From Gammaproteobacteria bacterium (GTDB lineage: Bacteria > Pseudomonadota > Gammaproteobacteria > Steroidobacterales > GCA-2729495): DNA of 64,000 nucleotides. This document shows, in pieces, positions 26,591 to 34,779 of the stretch. The notes beneath the pieces are model-generated. The model was not told where the DNA came from and searched no databases. It saw only the letters and a list, made by a program, of their open reading frames with translations. The DNA is taken from the NCBI GenBank assembly GCA_030583605.1, contig CP129466.1, positions 744,001 to 808,000 of the forward strand, read 5' to 3'. Numbering within the stretch: position 1 is the stretch's first letter; each line of letters begins with the position of its first letter. The translations under genes and the position numbers were made by a program.

Positions 26591-27586
26591 ATGAATCCCA
26601 GTGAACAGGTGCCCGGATCTCCGGTCAGTGTCGTCGTGATCGGCGTCGAGAACCTCGAGGCCTCGCTGCAGTTCTATGCCGGCACCCTGGGCCTTGCGGT
26701 CGCCGAGAGCCGAACCTGGCAGGGGCCGGAGTTCGAGCGCTACTGGCGGTTGCCGGCCGGAGCGAGCGCCCGCTGTGCGTTTCTGCAGCACGGTGCGGAC
26801 CCCGTCGGCCGCGTCCAGCTCATGGAATTCGCTGCACACCAGCGCAAGCTCGTCCGCCCGCCGTCGATCCGCCGCGCGGTGGGCCTGTTCAACCTGAATA
26901 TCTACGCGAGCGATATCCGCAAGGACTACGAGCGGCTCACCGCACAGGGGTTCCGATTCTGGAGCGAGCCGGCGCACAACAACTTCGGGCCGGTCGTGGG
27001 CGAAACGCTGGAGGCTGCCTTCGACGGCCCGGACGGGGTCGTGATCAACCTGATCGAACTGCTGACCACGGACCCGAAGACGGTCATCGGTCGCATCGTG
27101 AGCTTCATCGACCGTTACGGGCGCACGCCGACCGGTTTCACCTCGGTGGTTACCACGGCGCACACGGTCGCCGACATGGAGAAGGCGCTCGCCTTCTATT
27201 ACGGCCCGCTGCACCTGACGCTGTTCATCGAGTCGGTCCTGCAGGGCCCGGTGACGAACCGTGCGCTCAGCCTGCCCGCGGAGGCCCGCACGCGCAGCGT
27301 GATCGTCCAGGGTAACCACGAGTACGGCAAGATCGCCCTGGCATCGGCGCTCAATTATGAGATCCCGAGCCTGACGCAGGCTGCCGTACCGCCAAACATC
27401 GGCTATCTGGCCCAGTCGTTCCAGATCGCCGATCTCGACGCGGCCGCCCGCGGCTCCGCCGCCGTGGGCGCCGAAGTATTCTCCGGCCCGGTGGACATCG
27501 ACCTGCCGGGGCGTGGCCGTTGCCGTTCGCTGGTGGTGCGCAACCCGGGCAGCGGAGCTCTGCAGGAGCTGTTTCAGGTCCTCTAG
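26591..27586 (+). CDS. VOC-family protein with two glyoxalase-like domains
   Basis: A 331-residue protein with two vicinal-oxygen-chelate modules (about residues 10-155 and 170-325). The first starts VVVIGVENLEASLQFYAGTLG and the second FTSVVTTAHTVADMEKALAFYYGPLHL. VOC proteins include glyoxalases, extradiol dioxygenases and epimerases. Candidate metal ligands are not arranged in a way I can assign to one reaction. The ATG at 26591 follows GAAGGAGGG-type sequence. It lies 156 bases after the aldo-keto reductase and may be separately transcribed. Confidence 0.8.
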   Translation: MNPSEQVPGSPVSVVVIGVENLEASLQFYAGTLGLAVAESRTWQGPEFERYWRLPAGASARCAFLQHGADPVGRVQLMEFAAHQRKLVRPPSIRRAVGLFNLNIYASDIRKDYERLTAQGFRFWSEPAHNNFGPVVGETLEAAFDGPDGVVINLIELLTTDPKTVIGRIVSFIDRYGRTPTGFTSVVTTAHTVADMEKALAFYYGPLHLTLFIESVLQGPVTNRALSLPAEARTRSVIVQGNHEYGKIALASALNYEIPSLTQAAVPPNIGYLAQSFQIADLDAAARGSAAVGAEVFSGPVDIDLPGRGRCRSLVVRNPGSGALQELFQVL

Positions 27587-27722
27587 CGTGGAGCTTTGGC
27601 ACCGTCGCCGGTACCATGCGTCACCGGAATGGCGCGAGACGGGCCGGCGCGGCGCACGTCGCCCGACAGCCCGACGCGCTGGCTTTATTGCCGTCATTTG
27701 CAGCACCAAAGGGGGTTGACCT

Positions 27723-28838
27723 GTGGACCGAGTTTTCGCGGCTGGGGCGGTTCGCCCGAACTGCGCGCGTCTGCCCGTGCTCGCGGTGTCGGCGCTCGTC
27801 CTGCTGTCCGCCTGCGGTGGTGGCGACGAGGAACTGCCACCGGAGATTCGCCCGGTGCGGACGGTGACGATTGCGACCAACACCGCGGACGGCACGACCG
27901 CGCTGACCGGTACGGTGCAGGCGGAAAATGAAATCAACCAGTCGTTCCGTATCGACGGGCGGCTGATCGAGCGGCATGTGAGCGTCGGCGACCCGGTGCG
28001 TGCGGGCCAGCTCATCGCGCGCCTCGACTCCCAGAACGAGGAGTCGAGTCTCCAGTCGGCACGGGCGCAACTGGCCGCGGCCCAGGCGCGGCTGGTGGAA
28101 GCCAGCAACAATTTCGACCGGATGCGGGACCTCGTCGCCGAGAACGCCGTTTCCCGGGCCCAGTTCGACCAGGCCGAGGCCAACCGGACTGCGGCCGCGT
28201 CGCAGGTCGAGTCGGCGCAATCCCAGGTGACGCTGGCCGAGAACCGGCTCGGCTATACGCGCCTGGAATCCTCCGTGGACGGCGTCGTGACCACCACCGC
28301 GGCCGAGCCGGGCGAGGTGGTCGGCGCCGGCCGCATGATCGTGCAGGTGGCGCGCGAGGGAGCGCGTGATGCGGTCTTCGACGTGCCGGCGCGCATCAAG
28401 GACAGCGCGATCGGCCGCAATCCGCAGATCACGATCACGCTGGTCTCGGATCCGACGGTGACGGCGAAGGGTCGCGTGCGCGAGGTGTCGCCCCGCGCCG
28501 ACGCAGTCACCGGGACTTTCCGCGTCAGGGTCGGCCTCATCGACCCGCCGGCAGCGATGCGCCTCGGCAGCACGGTGACGGGTCGTATGCGGCTTGGCGA
28601 ATCCGCCGTCATCGAGATTCCCGCCTCGGCCGTGTTCCGCTCCGAGCGCCAGTCGGCGGTCTGGGTCGTGGACCGGGAAAGCGGTGCGGTCTCGACCCGC
28701 AACATCGAGGTCCGCAGTTCCACGCCGTCAACCGTTATCGTGGCCGCGGGCCTCGCGCCGGGCGACGTCGTGGTGACCGCGGGCGTGCAGGCGCTGCGGC
28801 CCGGGCAGAAGGTGCGGCTGCTCGGGGCGGGGCAGTGA
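27723..28838 (+). CDS. RND efflux adaptor (membrane fusion protein) lipoprotein
   Basis: A 371-residue periplasmic adaptor with lipobox LLSAC (Cys31), a split lipoyl domain (VSVGDPVRAGQLIARLD and LESSVDGVVTTTAAEPGEVV), a coiled-coil hairpin between them, then beta-barrel and membrane-proximal domains. It links the inner membrane RND pump to an outer membrane factor. Translation starts at a GTG preceded by AAGGGGGTT. Its stop overlaps the pump's GTG start (GTGA), a typical adaptor-pump coupling. No OMF follows; the nearest is at 18559. Confidence 0.93.
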   Translation: MDRVFAAGAVRPNCARLPVLAVSALVLLSACGGGDEELPPEIRPVRTVTIATNTADGTTALTGTVQAENEINQSFRIDGRLIERHVSVGDPVRAGQLIARLDSQNEESSLQSARAQLAAAQARLVEASNNFDRMRDLVAENAVSRAQFDQAEANRTAAASQVESAQSQVTLAENRLGYTRLESSVDGVVTTTAAEPGEVVGAGRMIVQVAREGARDAVFDVPARIKDSAIGRNPQITITLVSDPTVTAKGRVREVSPRADAVTGTFRVRVGLIDPPAAMRLGSTVTGRMRLGESAVIEIPASAVFRSERQSAVWVVDRESGAVSTRNIEVRSSTPSTVIVAAGLAPGDVVVTAGVQALRPGQKVRLLGAGQ

Positions 28839-31800
28839 TCGGTCCTAATCTTTCCGCCTGGGCGCTCAGCCGGCCTTCGCTGATCTACTTTCTGATGATC
28901 CTCGCGCTGGCCGCGGGGACGTCCTCGTTCCTGGGCCTCGGGCGCGCGGAAGATCCCGTCTTCACCTTCCGCACCATGGTGGTCGCCGCGGGCTGGCCCG
29001 GCGCGACCGTCGAGGAAACGCTCGAGCAGGTGACCGAGAGGCTGGAGCGCACCGTGCAGGAAACGCGCTTCCTCGAACGCGTGCGCAGCTACACGACCGC
29101 GGGCCAGACCACGCTGTTCGTCGATCTCAAGCAGTCGACGCCGCCCGAGGAGGTGGCCGACATCTGGTACGAGGTGCGTCGCAACGTCGGCGACATGCGC
29201 CAGACGCTCCCAGCGGGTGTGATCGGCCCGTTCTTCAACGACGATTTCGGCGATACCTTCGGCATCATCTACGCCTTCACCGCCGACGGCTTCAACTTCC
29301 GCGAGCTGCGCGACTACGTCGAGGCGGCACGCTCGCGCCTCCTGCAGGTGCCGGACGTCTCGAAGATCGAGGTGCTCGGTGCCCAGGAGGAGCAGATCTA
29401 CATCGAATTCTCGATCGAGCGCCTCGCGGGTCTGCGGCTCGACTTCCCGTCGATCGTGGCGACACTGCAGGCCCAGAACATCATCCGGCCGGCGGGCGTC
29501 ATGCAGACCGCCACCGAACGCGTATTCCTGCGGGTCAGCGGCGCGTTCGATTCCGAGGCGGATGTCGCGGACGTCAACTTCGTGGCCGGCGACCGCATAT
29601 TCCGTCTCGGCGACGTCGCTACGGTCCGGCGCGGCTTCACCGATCCGCCACAACCGATGTTCCGCGTGAACGGCAAGTCCGCGATCGGGCTTGCGATTGC
29701 GATGCGCGATGCCGGCGACATCCTCGCGCTCGGCGAGAATCTGCGCAAGGAGATGGTGGCGATCAGCGCCGATCTGCCGCACGGTATCGAGCACACGCTG
29801 GTCGCTGATCAGGCGGTCACCGTGGACGAGGCCATCGACGACTTCATGACCTCGCTGTGGCAGGCGATCGTGATCATCCTCGCCTGCAGCTTCGTGATGC
29901 TGGGCGTGCGCCCCGGCGCGGTGGTCGCCATGGCGATCCCGCTGACGCTCGCGGTCGTGTTCGCGGTGATGGATGTCGTCAACATCGACCTGCACCGCAT
30001 CTCCCTCGGTGCGCTGATCATCGCCCTGTGTCTGCTGGTCGACGACGCGATGACGACCGTGGACGCCATGCTCAACCGACTGGCGGCTGGCGACGACAAG
30101 AAAACGGCCGGCAGTTTCGCCTACAAGACGCTTGCCGCCTCGATGCTGATCGGCACGCTGGTCACGATCGCGAGCTTCGTGCCGATCGGTTTCGCGCGCA
30201 GTTCCGCCGGCGAGTACACATTCTCGATCTTCGCCGTGGTGGGTATCGCCCTGATTGCGTCATGGCTGGTCGCCGTATTGTTCGCGCCGCTGATCGGCGG
30301 GCTGATTCTCAAGGTCCCCGAGAAGAAGGCGGGCAGCGGGCCGGGCAAGGTCGAACAGATCTACGGCGGGTTCCTGCGCGGAGCGATTCGCGCGCGCTGG
30401 CTGACCATCGGCCTGACGGTCGGCGCGTTCGTCGCAACCGTCATGGTGTTCGGGCTCGTGTCGCGCCAGTTCTTTCCCGCCTCCGACCGGCCGGAACTCA
30501 CGGTCGACCTGACGCTCAGGCAGAACGCCTCGATCTACGCCACCGAGGCGGCGGTCGAGCGCTTCGAGGAGCTCCTGAAGGGCGACCCGGACGTGGATCA
30601 TTACAGCGCCTACGTCGGCCGCGGCGCGATCCGCTTCATCCTGACGCTCAACGTGCAGCTCGCCGACCCCTTCTTCGGGCAGTTCGTGATTGTCGCCAAG
30701 GATGCGGAGGCCCGCGAGCGCCTGCACCGCAAGCTCGAGGCGGCGCTCGAGGAGCAGTTCCCGGACATCGTGGCGCGCATTGCGCCGCTGGAACTCGGAC
30801 CGCCGGTCGGCTGGCCGCTGCAGTACCGCGTGTCCGGCCCCGACCTCGATCAGGTCCGCTCGATCGCCTTCGATCTCGCCGGGGTGCTCGGCTCGGACCC
30901 GCGCGTGCGGCACGTCAACTACGACTGGATGGAGCCTGCGCGCCAGTTGCACATCCGCATCGACCAGGATGAGGCGCGCCAGCTCGGCGTCAGCACCCGG
31001 GCGCTCGCCGGCGTCCTGAATGCGGCCATGAGCGGGTCGACCATTACCCAGGTGCGCGACGACATCTACCTCGTCAACGTCGTGGCCCGCGCTGTCGACG
31101 ATGAGCGCGCGTCTTTCGACGCGCTCGGCTCGTTGCAGGTGCCGACGCCGAGCGGGCGCATGGTGCCGCTGCGGCAGTTCGCCGATTTCGTCGAGGAGCA
31201 GGAGTATCCGCTGGTCTGGCGCCGCAACCGGGTGCCGACGCTGACCGTGCGGGCCGACGTCATCCCCGGCGTGTTGCCGGACGACGTGGTCGGCACGCTC
31301 GCGCCGCAGATCGGGGCATTCGCGGACAAGCTGCCGACGCCCTACCGTGTCGAAACCGGCGGCCTGTTCGAGGAGAGCGCGATCTCGCAGGCGTCGGTGT
31401 TCGCGGTCGTGCCGTTCATGATCATGCTGATGCTGCTGATCATGATGATCCTGCTCGTCAGCTTCCGCCGGCTCGCCATCGTGGTCTGCCTGTTGCCGCT
31501 CGGCCTGATCGGCGTGGTGTCGGCGTTGCTCCTGTCCGGTCGTCCGCTCGGCTTCGTCGCCATCCTCGGCGTGCTGGCGCTGATCGGCATGATCGCGAAG
31601 AACGCCATCATCCTCACGATCCAGATCGAGACCGACCGCGCTGCCGGCAAGAATGTCATGGACGCGGTGCTGGCTGCGGCCACCGCGCGCATGCGGCCGT
31701 TGATGCTCGCCGCGATCTCGACCGTGCTTGGCCTGATCCCGATTGCGCCGACCGTGTTCTGGGGGCCGATGGCGTTCGCCATCATGGGTGGCCTGCTGGT

Positions 31801-31900
31801 CGCGACGATGCTCACCCTCGTGCTCCTGCCGGTGTTGTACGTGACGGTGTTCGGCAACGAGAAGCCGCCCGCCGGAGAGCCCGCCGCGGAGGCGGTGTAG
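28835..31900 (+). CDS. RND superfamily efflux pump
   Basis: A 1021-residue inner membrane pump of the HAE1 type, a proton-driven trimer. The two halves each have a helix and a large periplasmic loop. The proton-relay acidic pair is in LLVDDAMTTVDAML (helix 4), and the matching Lys is in IGMIAKNAIIL (helix 10). N-terminal sequence and length are normal. It starts at GTG, overlapping the adaptor stop by four bases. Substrates cannot be read; the N-terminal NLSAWALSRPSLIYF resembles the adaptor-linked pumps often called AcrB-like. A small membrane protein gene follows 13 bases downstream. Confidence 0.94.
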   Translation: MIGPNLSAWALSRPSLIYFLMILALAAGTSSFLGLGRAEDPVFTFRTMVVAAGWPGATVEETLEQVTERLERTVQETRFLERVRSYTTAGQTTLFVDLKQSTPPEEVADIWYEVRRNVGDMRQTLPAGVIGPFFNDDFGDTFGIIYAFTADGFNFRELRDYVEAARSRLLQVPDVSKIEVLGAQEEQIYIEFSIERLAGLRLDFPSIVATLQAQNIIRPAGVMQTATERVFLRVSGAFDSEADVADVNFVAGDRIFRLGDVATVRRGFTDPPQPMFRVNGKSAIGLAIAMRDAGDILALGENLRKEMVAISADLPHGIEHTLVADQAVTVDEAIDDFMTSLWQAIVIILACSFVMLGVRPGAVVAMAIPLTLAVVFAVMDVVNIDLHRISLGALIIALCLLVDDAMTTVDAMLNRLAAGDDKKTAGSFAYKTLAASMLIGTLVTIASFVPIGFARSSAGEYTFSIFAVVGIALIASWLVAVLFAPLIGGLILKVPEKKAGSGPGKVEQIYGGFLRGAIRARWLTIGLTVGAFVATVMVFGLVSRQFFPASDRPELTVDLTLRQNASIYATEAAVERFEELLKGDPDVDHYSAYVGRGAIRFILTLNVQLADPFFGQFVIVAKDAEARERLHRKLEAALEEQFPDIVARIAPLELGPPVGWPLQYRVSGPDLDQVRSIAFDLAGVLGSDPRVRHVNYDWMEPARQLHIRIDQDEARQLGVSTRALAGVLNAAMSGSTITQVRDDIYLVNVVARAVDDERASFDALGSLQVPTPSGRMVPLRQFADFVEEQEYPLVWRRNRVPTLTVRADVIPGVLPDDVVGTLAPQIGAFADKLPTPYRVETGGLFEESAISQASVFAVVPFMIMLMLLIMMILLVSFRRLAIVVCLLPLGLIGVVSALLLSGRPLGFVAILGVLALIGMIAKNAIILTIQIETDRAAGKNVMDAVLAAATARMRPLMLAAISTVLGLIPIAPTVFWGPMAFAIMGGLLVATMLTLVLLPVLYVTVFGNEKPPAGEPAAEAV

Positions 31901-31913
31901 GCGGCGCGCCGCT

Positions 31914-32468
31914 GTGACCTCGCAAGCGATCATCGAGCTGCATGTCAACGAGCTGCGACAGCTCTTCGACGCGATGGATCCGGCGCCGTTTCGCGAACGA
32001 GACCTCGATCCGAAGGCGGAAAGGTACATCGTGGACTGGGCGCGTGAGCAGCACGCGGACCATCCTCTCGCCCTGGTCGTGCGGGTTGGCGGCGATGCGG
32101 CGACGCCTGCCAATGTCAGCATGCTGCAGGAGGCGGTCCACGAACATTTCCGTCGGCTCGCCATCAGCGAGCGGCAGCGTCTGCGCCAGTTGTTCCGTGT
32201 CGGCCGCATCAGCCTTGCCATCGGGCTCGGCTTCGTCGCGATCGCCGCAGTCGCTGCGGAGTTTTACGGCGCGATTTTAAGATACAACGCCACAAGCTCA
32301 TTCGTCAGTGACAGCCTCGTTATCGTCTCATGGGTGGCGATGTGGCGGCCGCTCGAGACCTTTCTCTACGACTGGTGGCCGATCCTTGCCGAGGCGCGGT
32401 TGCTCGATCGCCTGGGCGCGATGGACGTTCGCGTGATCGGGGCGACGGCGCAGGCACAGGCGGGATGA
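31914..32468 (+). CDS. small membrane protein of unknown function
   Basis: A 184-residue protein that I do not recognise. The first 100 residues are soluble with many charged residues. Two hydrophobic segments follow: LAIGLGFVAIAAVAAEFY (about 103-120) and LVIVSWVAMWRPLETFLYDW (about 135-155). The GTG start at 31914 keeps a tight 13-base spacing to the pump; a later in-frame Met at about residue 21 is possible. Its stop overlaps the ATG of mnhE (ATGA), so it is tied to the antiporter operon rather than only to the pump. It might be an accessory to either. Confidence 0.65.
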   Translation: MTSQAIIELHVNELRQLFDAMDPAPFRERDLDPKAERYIVDWAREQHADHPLALVVRVGGDAATPANVSMLQEAVHEHFRRLAISERQRLRQLFRVGRISLAIGLGFVAIAAVAAEFYGAILRYNATSSFVSDSLVIVSWVAMWRPLETFLYDWWPILAEARLLDRLGAMDVRVIGATAQAQAG

Positions 32469-32953
32469 GCGCACCTCTTCGCGTCGTCGCCCTGCGCGCC
32501 GCGGTGTATTTCCTGCTGTGGGTCGTGCTGATGCCGAGCGCAAAAGCGGCGGACCTGGCATTCGGTTCGATTGCGGCGGCGCTCGCGACCTGCGCGAGTC
32601 TGTACCTGCTGCCGCCCGCGGCCGGGAAACTGCGGGTCTCTGCGCTGCTCCTGTACCTGCCGCGTTTCCTGTGGAAATCCGTCGCGGCGGGCGTCGATAT
32701 CGCGCGCCGCGCGTTCGATCCGCGCCTGCCATTGCAGCCGGGATTCGTATCCTGTTCCACCGGTCTGCCACCCGGGCGCGCGCGTAATGAGTTCGCTTCG
32801 ATCACGAGCCTGATGCCGGGCTCTGTTCCTGCCGGCGACGGGCCGGGCGCGATCGAATTTCACTGCCTCGATACCGGGCAGCCGGTGGCGGAGCAGATTG
32901 CGGCCGAGGAGCGTGCGCTCGCCGGGGTCCTGGTGCCGGGAGGCCGGGCATGA
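32465..32953 (+). CDS. mnhE: Mrp-type Na+/H+ antiporter subunit E
   Basis: A 162-residue MnhE/MrpE subunit with three hydrophobic N-terminal segments and the family block LYLPRFLWKSVAAGVDIARRAFDP, followed by a cytosolic domain. E is part of the multi-subunit Mrp cation/proton antiporter. The ATG overlaps the stop of the preceding gene. It opens the run E-F-G-A'B-C-D, in which nearly every stop overlaps the next start. Confidence 0.9.
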   Translation: MSAPLRVVALRAAVYFLLWVVLMPSAKAADLAFGSIAAALATCASLYLLPPAAGKLRVSALLLYLPRFLWKSVAAGVDIARRAFDPRLPLQPGFVSCSTGLPPGRARNEFASITSLMPGSVPAGDGPGAIEFHCLDTGQPVAEQIAAEERALAGVLVPGGRA

Positions 32954-33210
32954 ACGGGTTCCTGCTGGGAACGGCCGCCTTCATGCTCGTCATGGTCGCG
33001 CTGGGGTGGTTTCGCATCCTGCGCGGCCCGGACAACGTGGAGCGCATGATGGCAGCGCAGCTCTTCGGTACCGGTGGGATCGCCGCGCTCCTGCTCACCG
33101 GGGTGGCGACCGGCATCAGCGCGATCATCGACGTGGCGCTGGTGCTCGCGGTACTGGCCGTGTTCGCTTCCGTCGCGTTCGTGAAAGCCGGTACGGGGGA
33201 GGGCGCGTGA
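32950..33210 (+). CDS. mnhF: Mrp-type Na+/H+ antiporter subunit F
   Basis: An 86-residue, three-helix subunit with the MnhF signature FRILRGPDNVERMMAAQL. It is a core member of Mrp antiporters and of the sodium module of membrane-bound hydrogenases. Its ATG overlaps the stop of mnhE and its stop overlaps the GTG of mnhG, which implies coupled translation. Confidence 0.92.
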   Translation: MNGFLLGTAAFMLVMVALGWFRILRGPDNVERMMAAQLFGTGGIAALLLTGVATGISAIIDVALVLAVLAVFASVAFVKAGTGEGA

Positions 33211-33500
33211 ACGCCACGATCGAGCTCCTGTCCATCGCTGCGATCGCCGCCGGCGCGTTCTTCTTCCTGGCCGGCACGGTCGGCCTGCTGCGTTTCCCCG
33301 ATACGCTGACGCGCCTGCATGCGCTGACCAAGGCTGACAATCTCGGGCTCGGCCTGATCGTGCTCGGCCTCATGCCACGCTTCGACAGCGCCTTCGCCGC
33401 GGCAAAACTGGTGGTCGTCTGGTTCCTGGTCATGCTGGCCTCGGCGGTCGTCTCCCAGCTCGTCGCACGCGCGGCACGTCGCGGAGACCTGCCGCGATGA
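33207..33500 (+). CDS. mnhG: Mrp-type Na+/H+ antiporter subunit G
   Basis: A 97-residue, three-helix subunit with the MnhG pattern VGLLRFPDTLTRLHALTKADNLG. The start is the GTG at 33207 in a GTGA overlap with mnhF; the longer open frame to the left is spurious. The C-terminus overlaps the next ATG (ATGA). Confidence 0.9.
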   Translation: MNATIELLSIAAIAAGAFFFLAGTVGLLRFPDTLTRLHALTKADNLGLGLIVLGLMPRFDSAFAAAKLVVVWFLVMLASAVVSQLVARAARRGDLPR

Positions 33501-34432
33501 TCGACGTGCTCAACCTGATCCTGGTCGCCATGGTCCTCGGCCTCGCGATCTGGGCGATCGCGGCGCGCGATGCGTTCGCGGCGACCGTGGGTTTCCTGGT
33601 CTATGGGCTCCTGCTCGCGCTGGTCTGGGTCAGCCTGCGCGCGATTGACGTGGCGCTGACCGAGGTGGCGATCGGCGCCGGGCTGACCGGAGCGCTGCTG
33701 ATCGGCGCCGCGTCCCGGCTGCGCAAGGTGCAAGCGTCCGGCGACGAGCGGCCCGCGGTCCTGACCCGGGTGCTGGGCGGCCTGCTGGCCGCGGCCGTGA
33801 CGGTGGCGCTCGCTGCCTGCGTGCTCTGGCTGCCCGATCCGCCACCCACGCTCGGCGCGGTCGTTGCCGCCAACATGGGCGCGACCGGTGTCGGCAACCC
33901 GATCACCGGCGTGCTGATGGCGTTTCGCGCGCTCGATACGCTGCTCGAAGCGACCGTGCTGCTGTTCGCCGTGATCGGGGTCTGGTCGCTGTCGCCCGAC
34001 CGCTTCTGGGGTGGCCGGGCAGGGCCGGCGCATCGTTCCGACCCCGACGGCATCCTTGCCTGGCTCGGGCGCGTGCTGCCCCCGATCGGCATCGTGATCG
34101 CGATCTATATCCTCTGGGTCGGCGCGGACGAACCGGGGGGCAAGTTCCAGGGCGCGACCATCCTCGCGGCGATGTGGACCCTCGTCATCATGGCGGGGCT
34201 CGCGGATGTGCCTCCCGCCAGTCGCCGCGTGCTCCGGCTCGGGCTGGTCCTGGGCCCGGCCGTGTTCATCGCGCTCGGCTTCGTCGGCGTCGCATTGGCC
34301 GGCGCGTTCCTCGCCTGGCCGGCCGGGCTCGAGAAGGCGTTGATCGTCGTGGTCGAGATTGCGCTCATGCCCTCGCTCGCAGTCACCCTCGGCCTGCTGC
34401 TCGCCGGCACACTGCAGAGGCCGTCGCGATGA
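33497..34432 (+). CDS. mnhB: fused MrpA C-terminal (DUF4040) / MnhB subunit
   Basis: A 311-residue membrane protein that joins two modules. The first 80 residues match the DUF4040 region at the end of MrpA (MbhD in archaeal hydrogenases; LTEVAIGAGLTGALLIGA). The rest includes an MbhE-like linker and a full MnhB domain (LPPIGIVIAIYILWVGADEPGGKFQGATILAA). A stand-alone MrpA, the larger ND5-like subunit, is missing, so only the A tail is kept and fused to B. Start and stop both overlap the neighbouring genes by four bases. Confidence 0.85.
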   Translation: MIDVLNLILVAMVLGLAIWAIAARDAFAATVGFLVYGLLLALVWVSLRAIDVALTEVAIGAGLTGALLIGAASRLRKVQASGDERPAVLTRVLGGLLAAAVTVALAACVLWLPDPPPTLGAVVAANMGATGVGNPITGVLMAFRALDTLLEATVLLFAVIGVWSLSPDRFWGGRAGPAHRSDPDGILAWLGRVLPPIGIVIAIYILWVGADEPGGKFQGATILAAMWTLVIMAGLADVPPASRRVLRLGLVLGPAVFIALGFVGVALAGAFLAWPAGLEKALIVVVEIALMPSLAVTLGLLLAGTLQRPSR

Positions 34433-34773
34433 TCGACGCGACAACGCTTTTCGGGCTTTGCGCGGCGGTGCTCGTCGGGCTCGGCCTGTATGGGCTGGTG
34501 GTGAATCCCCAGCCGCTGCGCAAGCTCATCGCGTTCAACATCATCGGCAACGGCATCTTCATGATCTGCGCGGTCATTGCCCGGCGCGGGGCAGCGGCCG
34601 GCTTCGGCGGCGATCCCGTGCCGCAGGCCCTGCTGATCACCGCGATCGTGGTCGCGTTTGCCGCCTCGGCCCTGGCCGTCGCCACGCTGCTCCGGCTGCA
34701 CGAGGAAACGGGCTCCACCTCGATTGCCCCGGAAGCGCCGGCGGATGCCGGCCGCGGCTCGGGCGGGCACTGA
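34429..34773 (+). CDS. mnhC: Mrp-type antiporter subunit C (NuoK-like)
   Basis: A 114-residue, three-helix subunit related to NuoK, with FGLCAAVLVGLGLYGLVV, IAFNIIGNGIFMI and the PVPQALLITAIVVAFAASALAVA signature of MnhC. The ATG at 34429 overlaps the stop of the previous gene; the longer upstream frame is a shadow. The D subunit starts six bases after its stop. Confidence 0.9.
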   Translation: MIDATTLFGLCAAVLVGLGLYGLVVNPQPLRKLIAFNIIGNGIFMICAVIARRGAAAGFGGDPVPQALLITAIVVAFAASALAVATLLRLHEETGSTSIAPEAPADAGRGSGGH

Positions 34774-34779
34774 CCCACC

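Noticed and set aside
30260..32221. 653-codon minus-strand frame opposite the RND pump end
   Set aside because: Low-complexity His/Arg/Glu composition and no start signals; antisense to a conserved gene.
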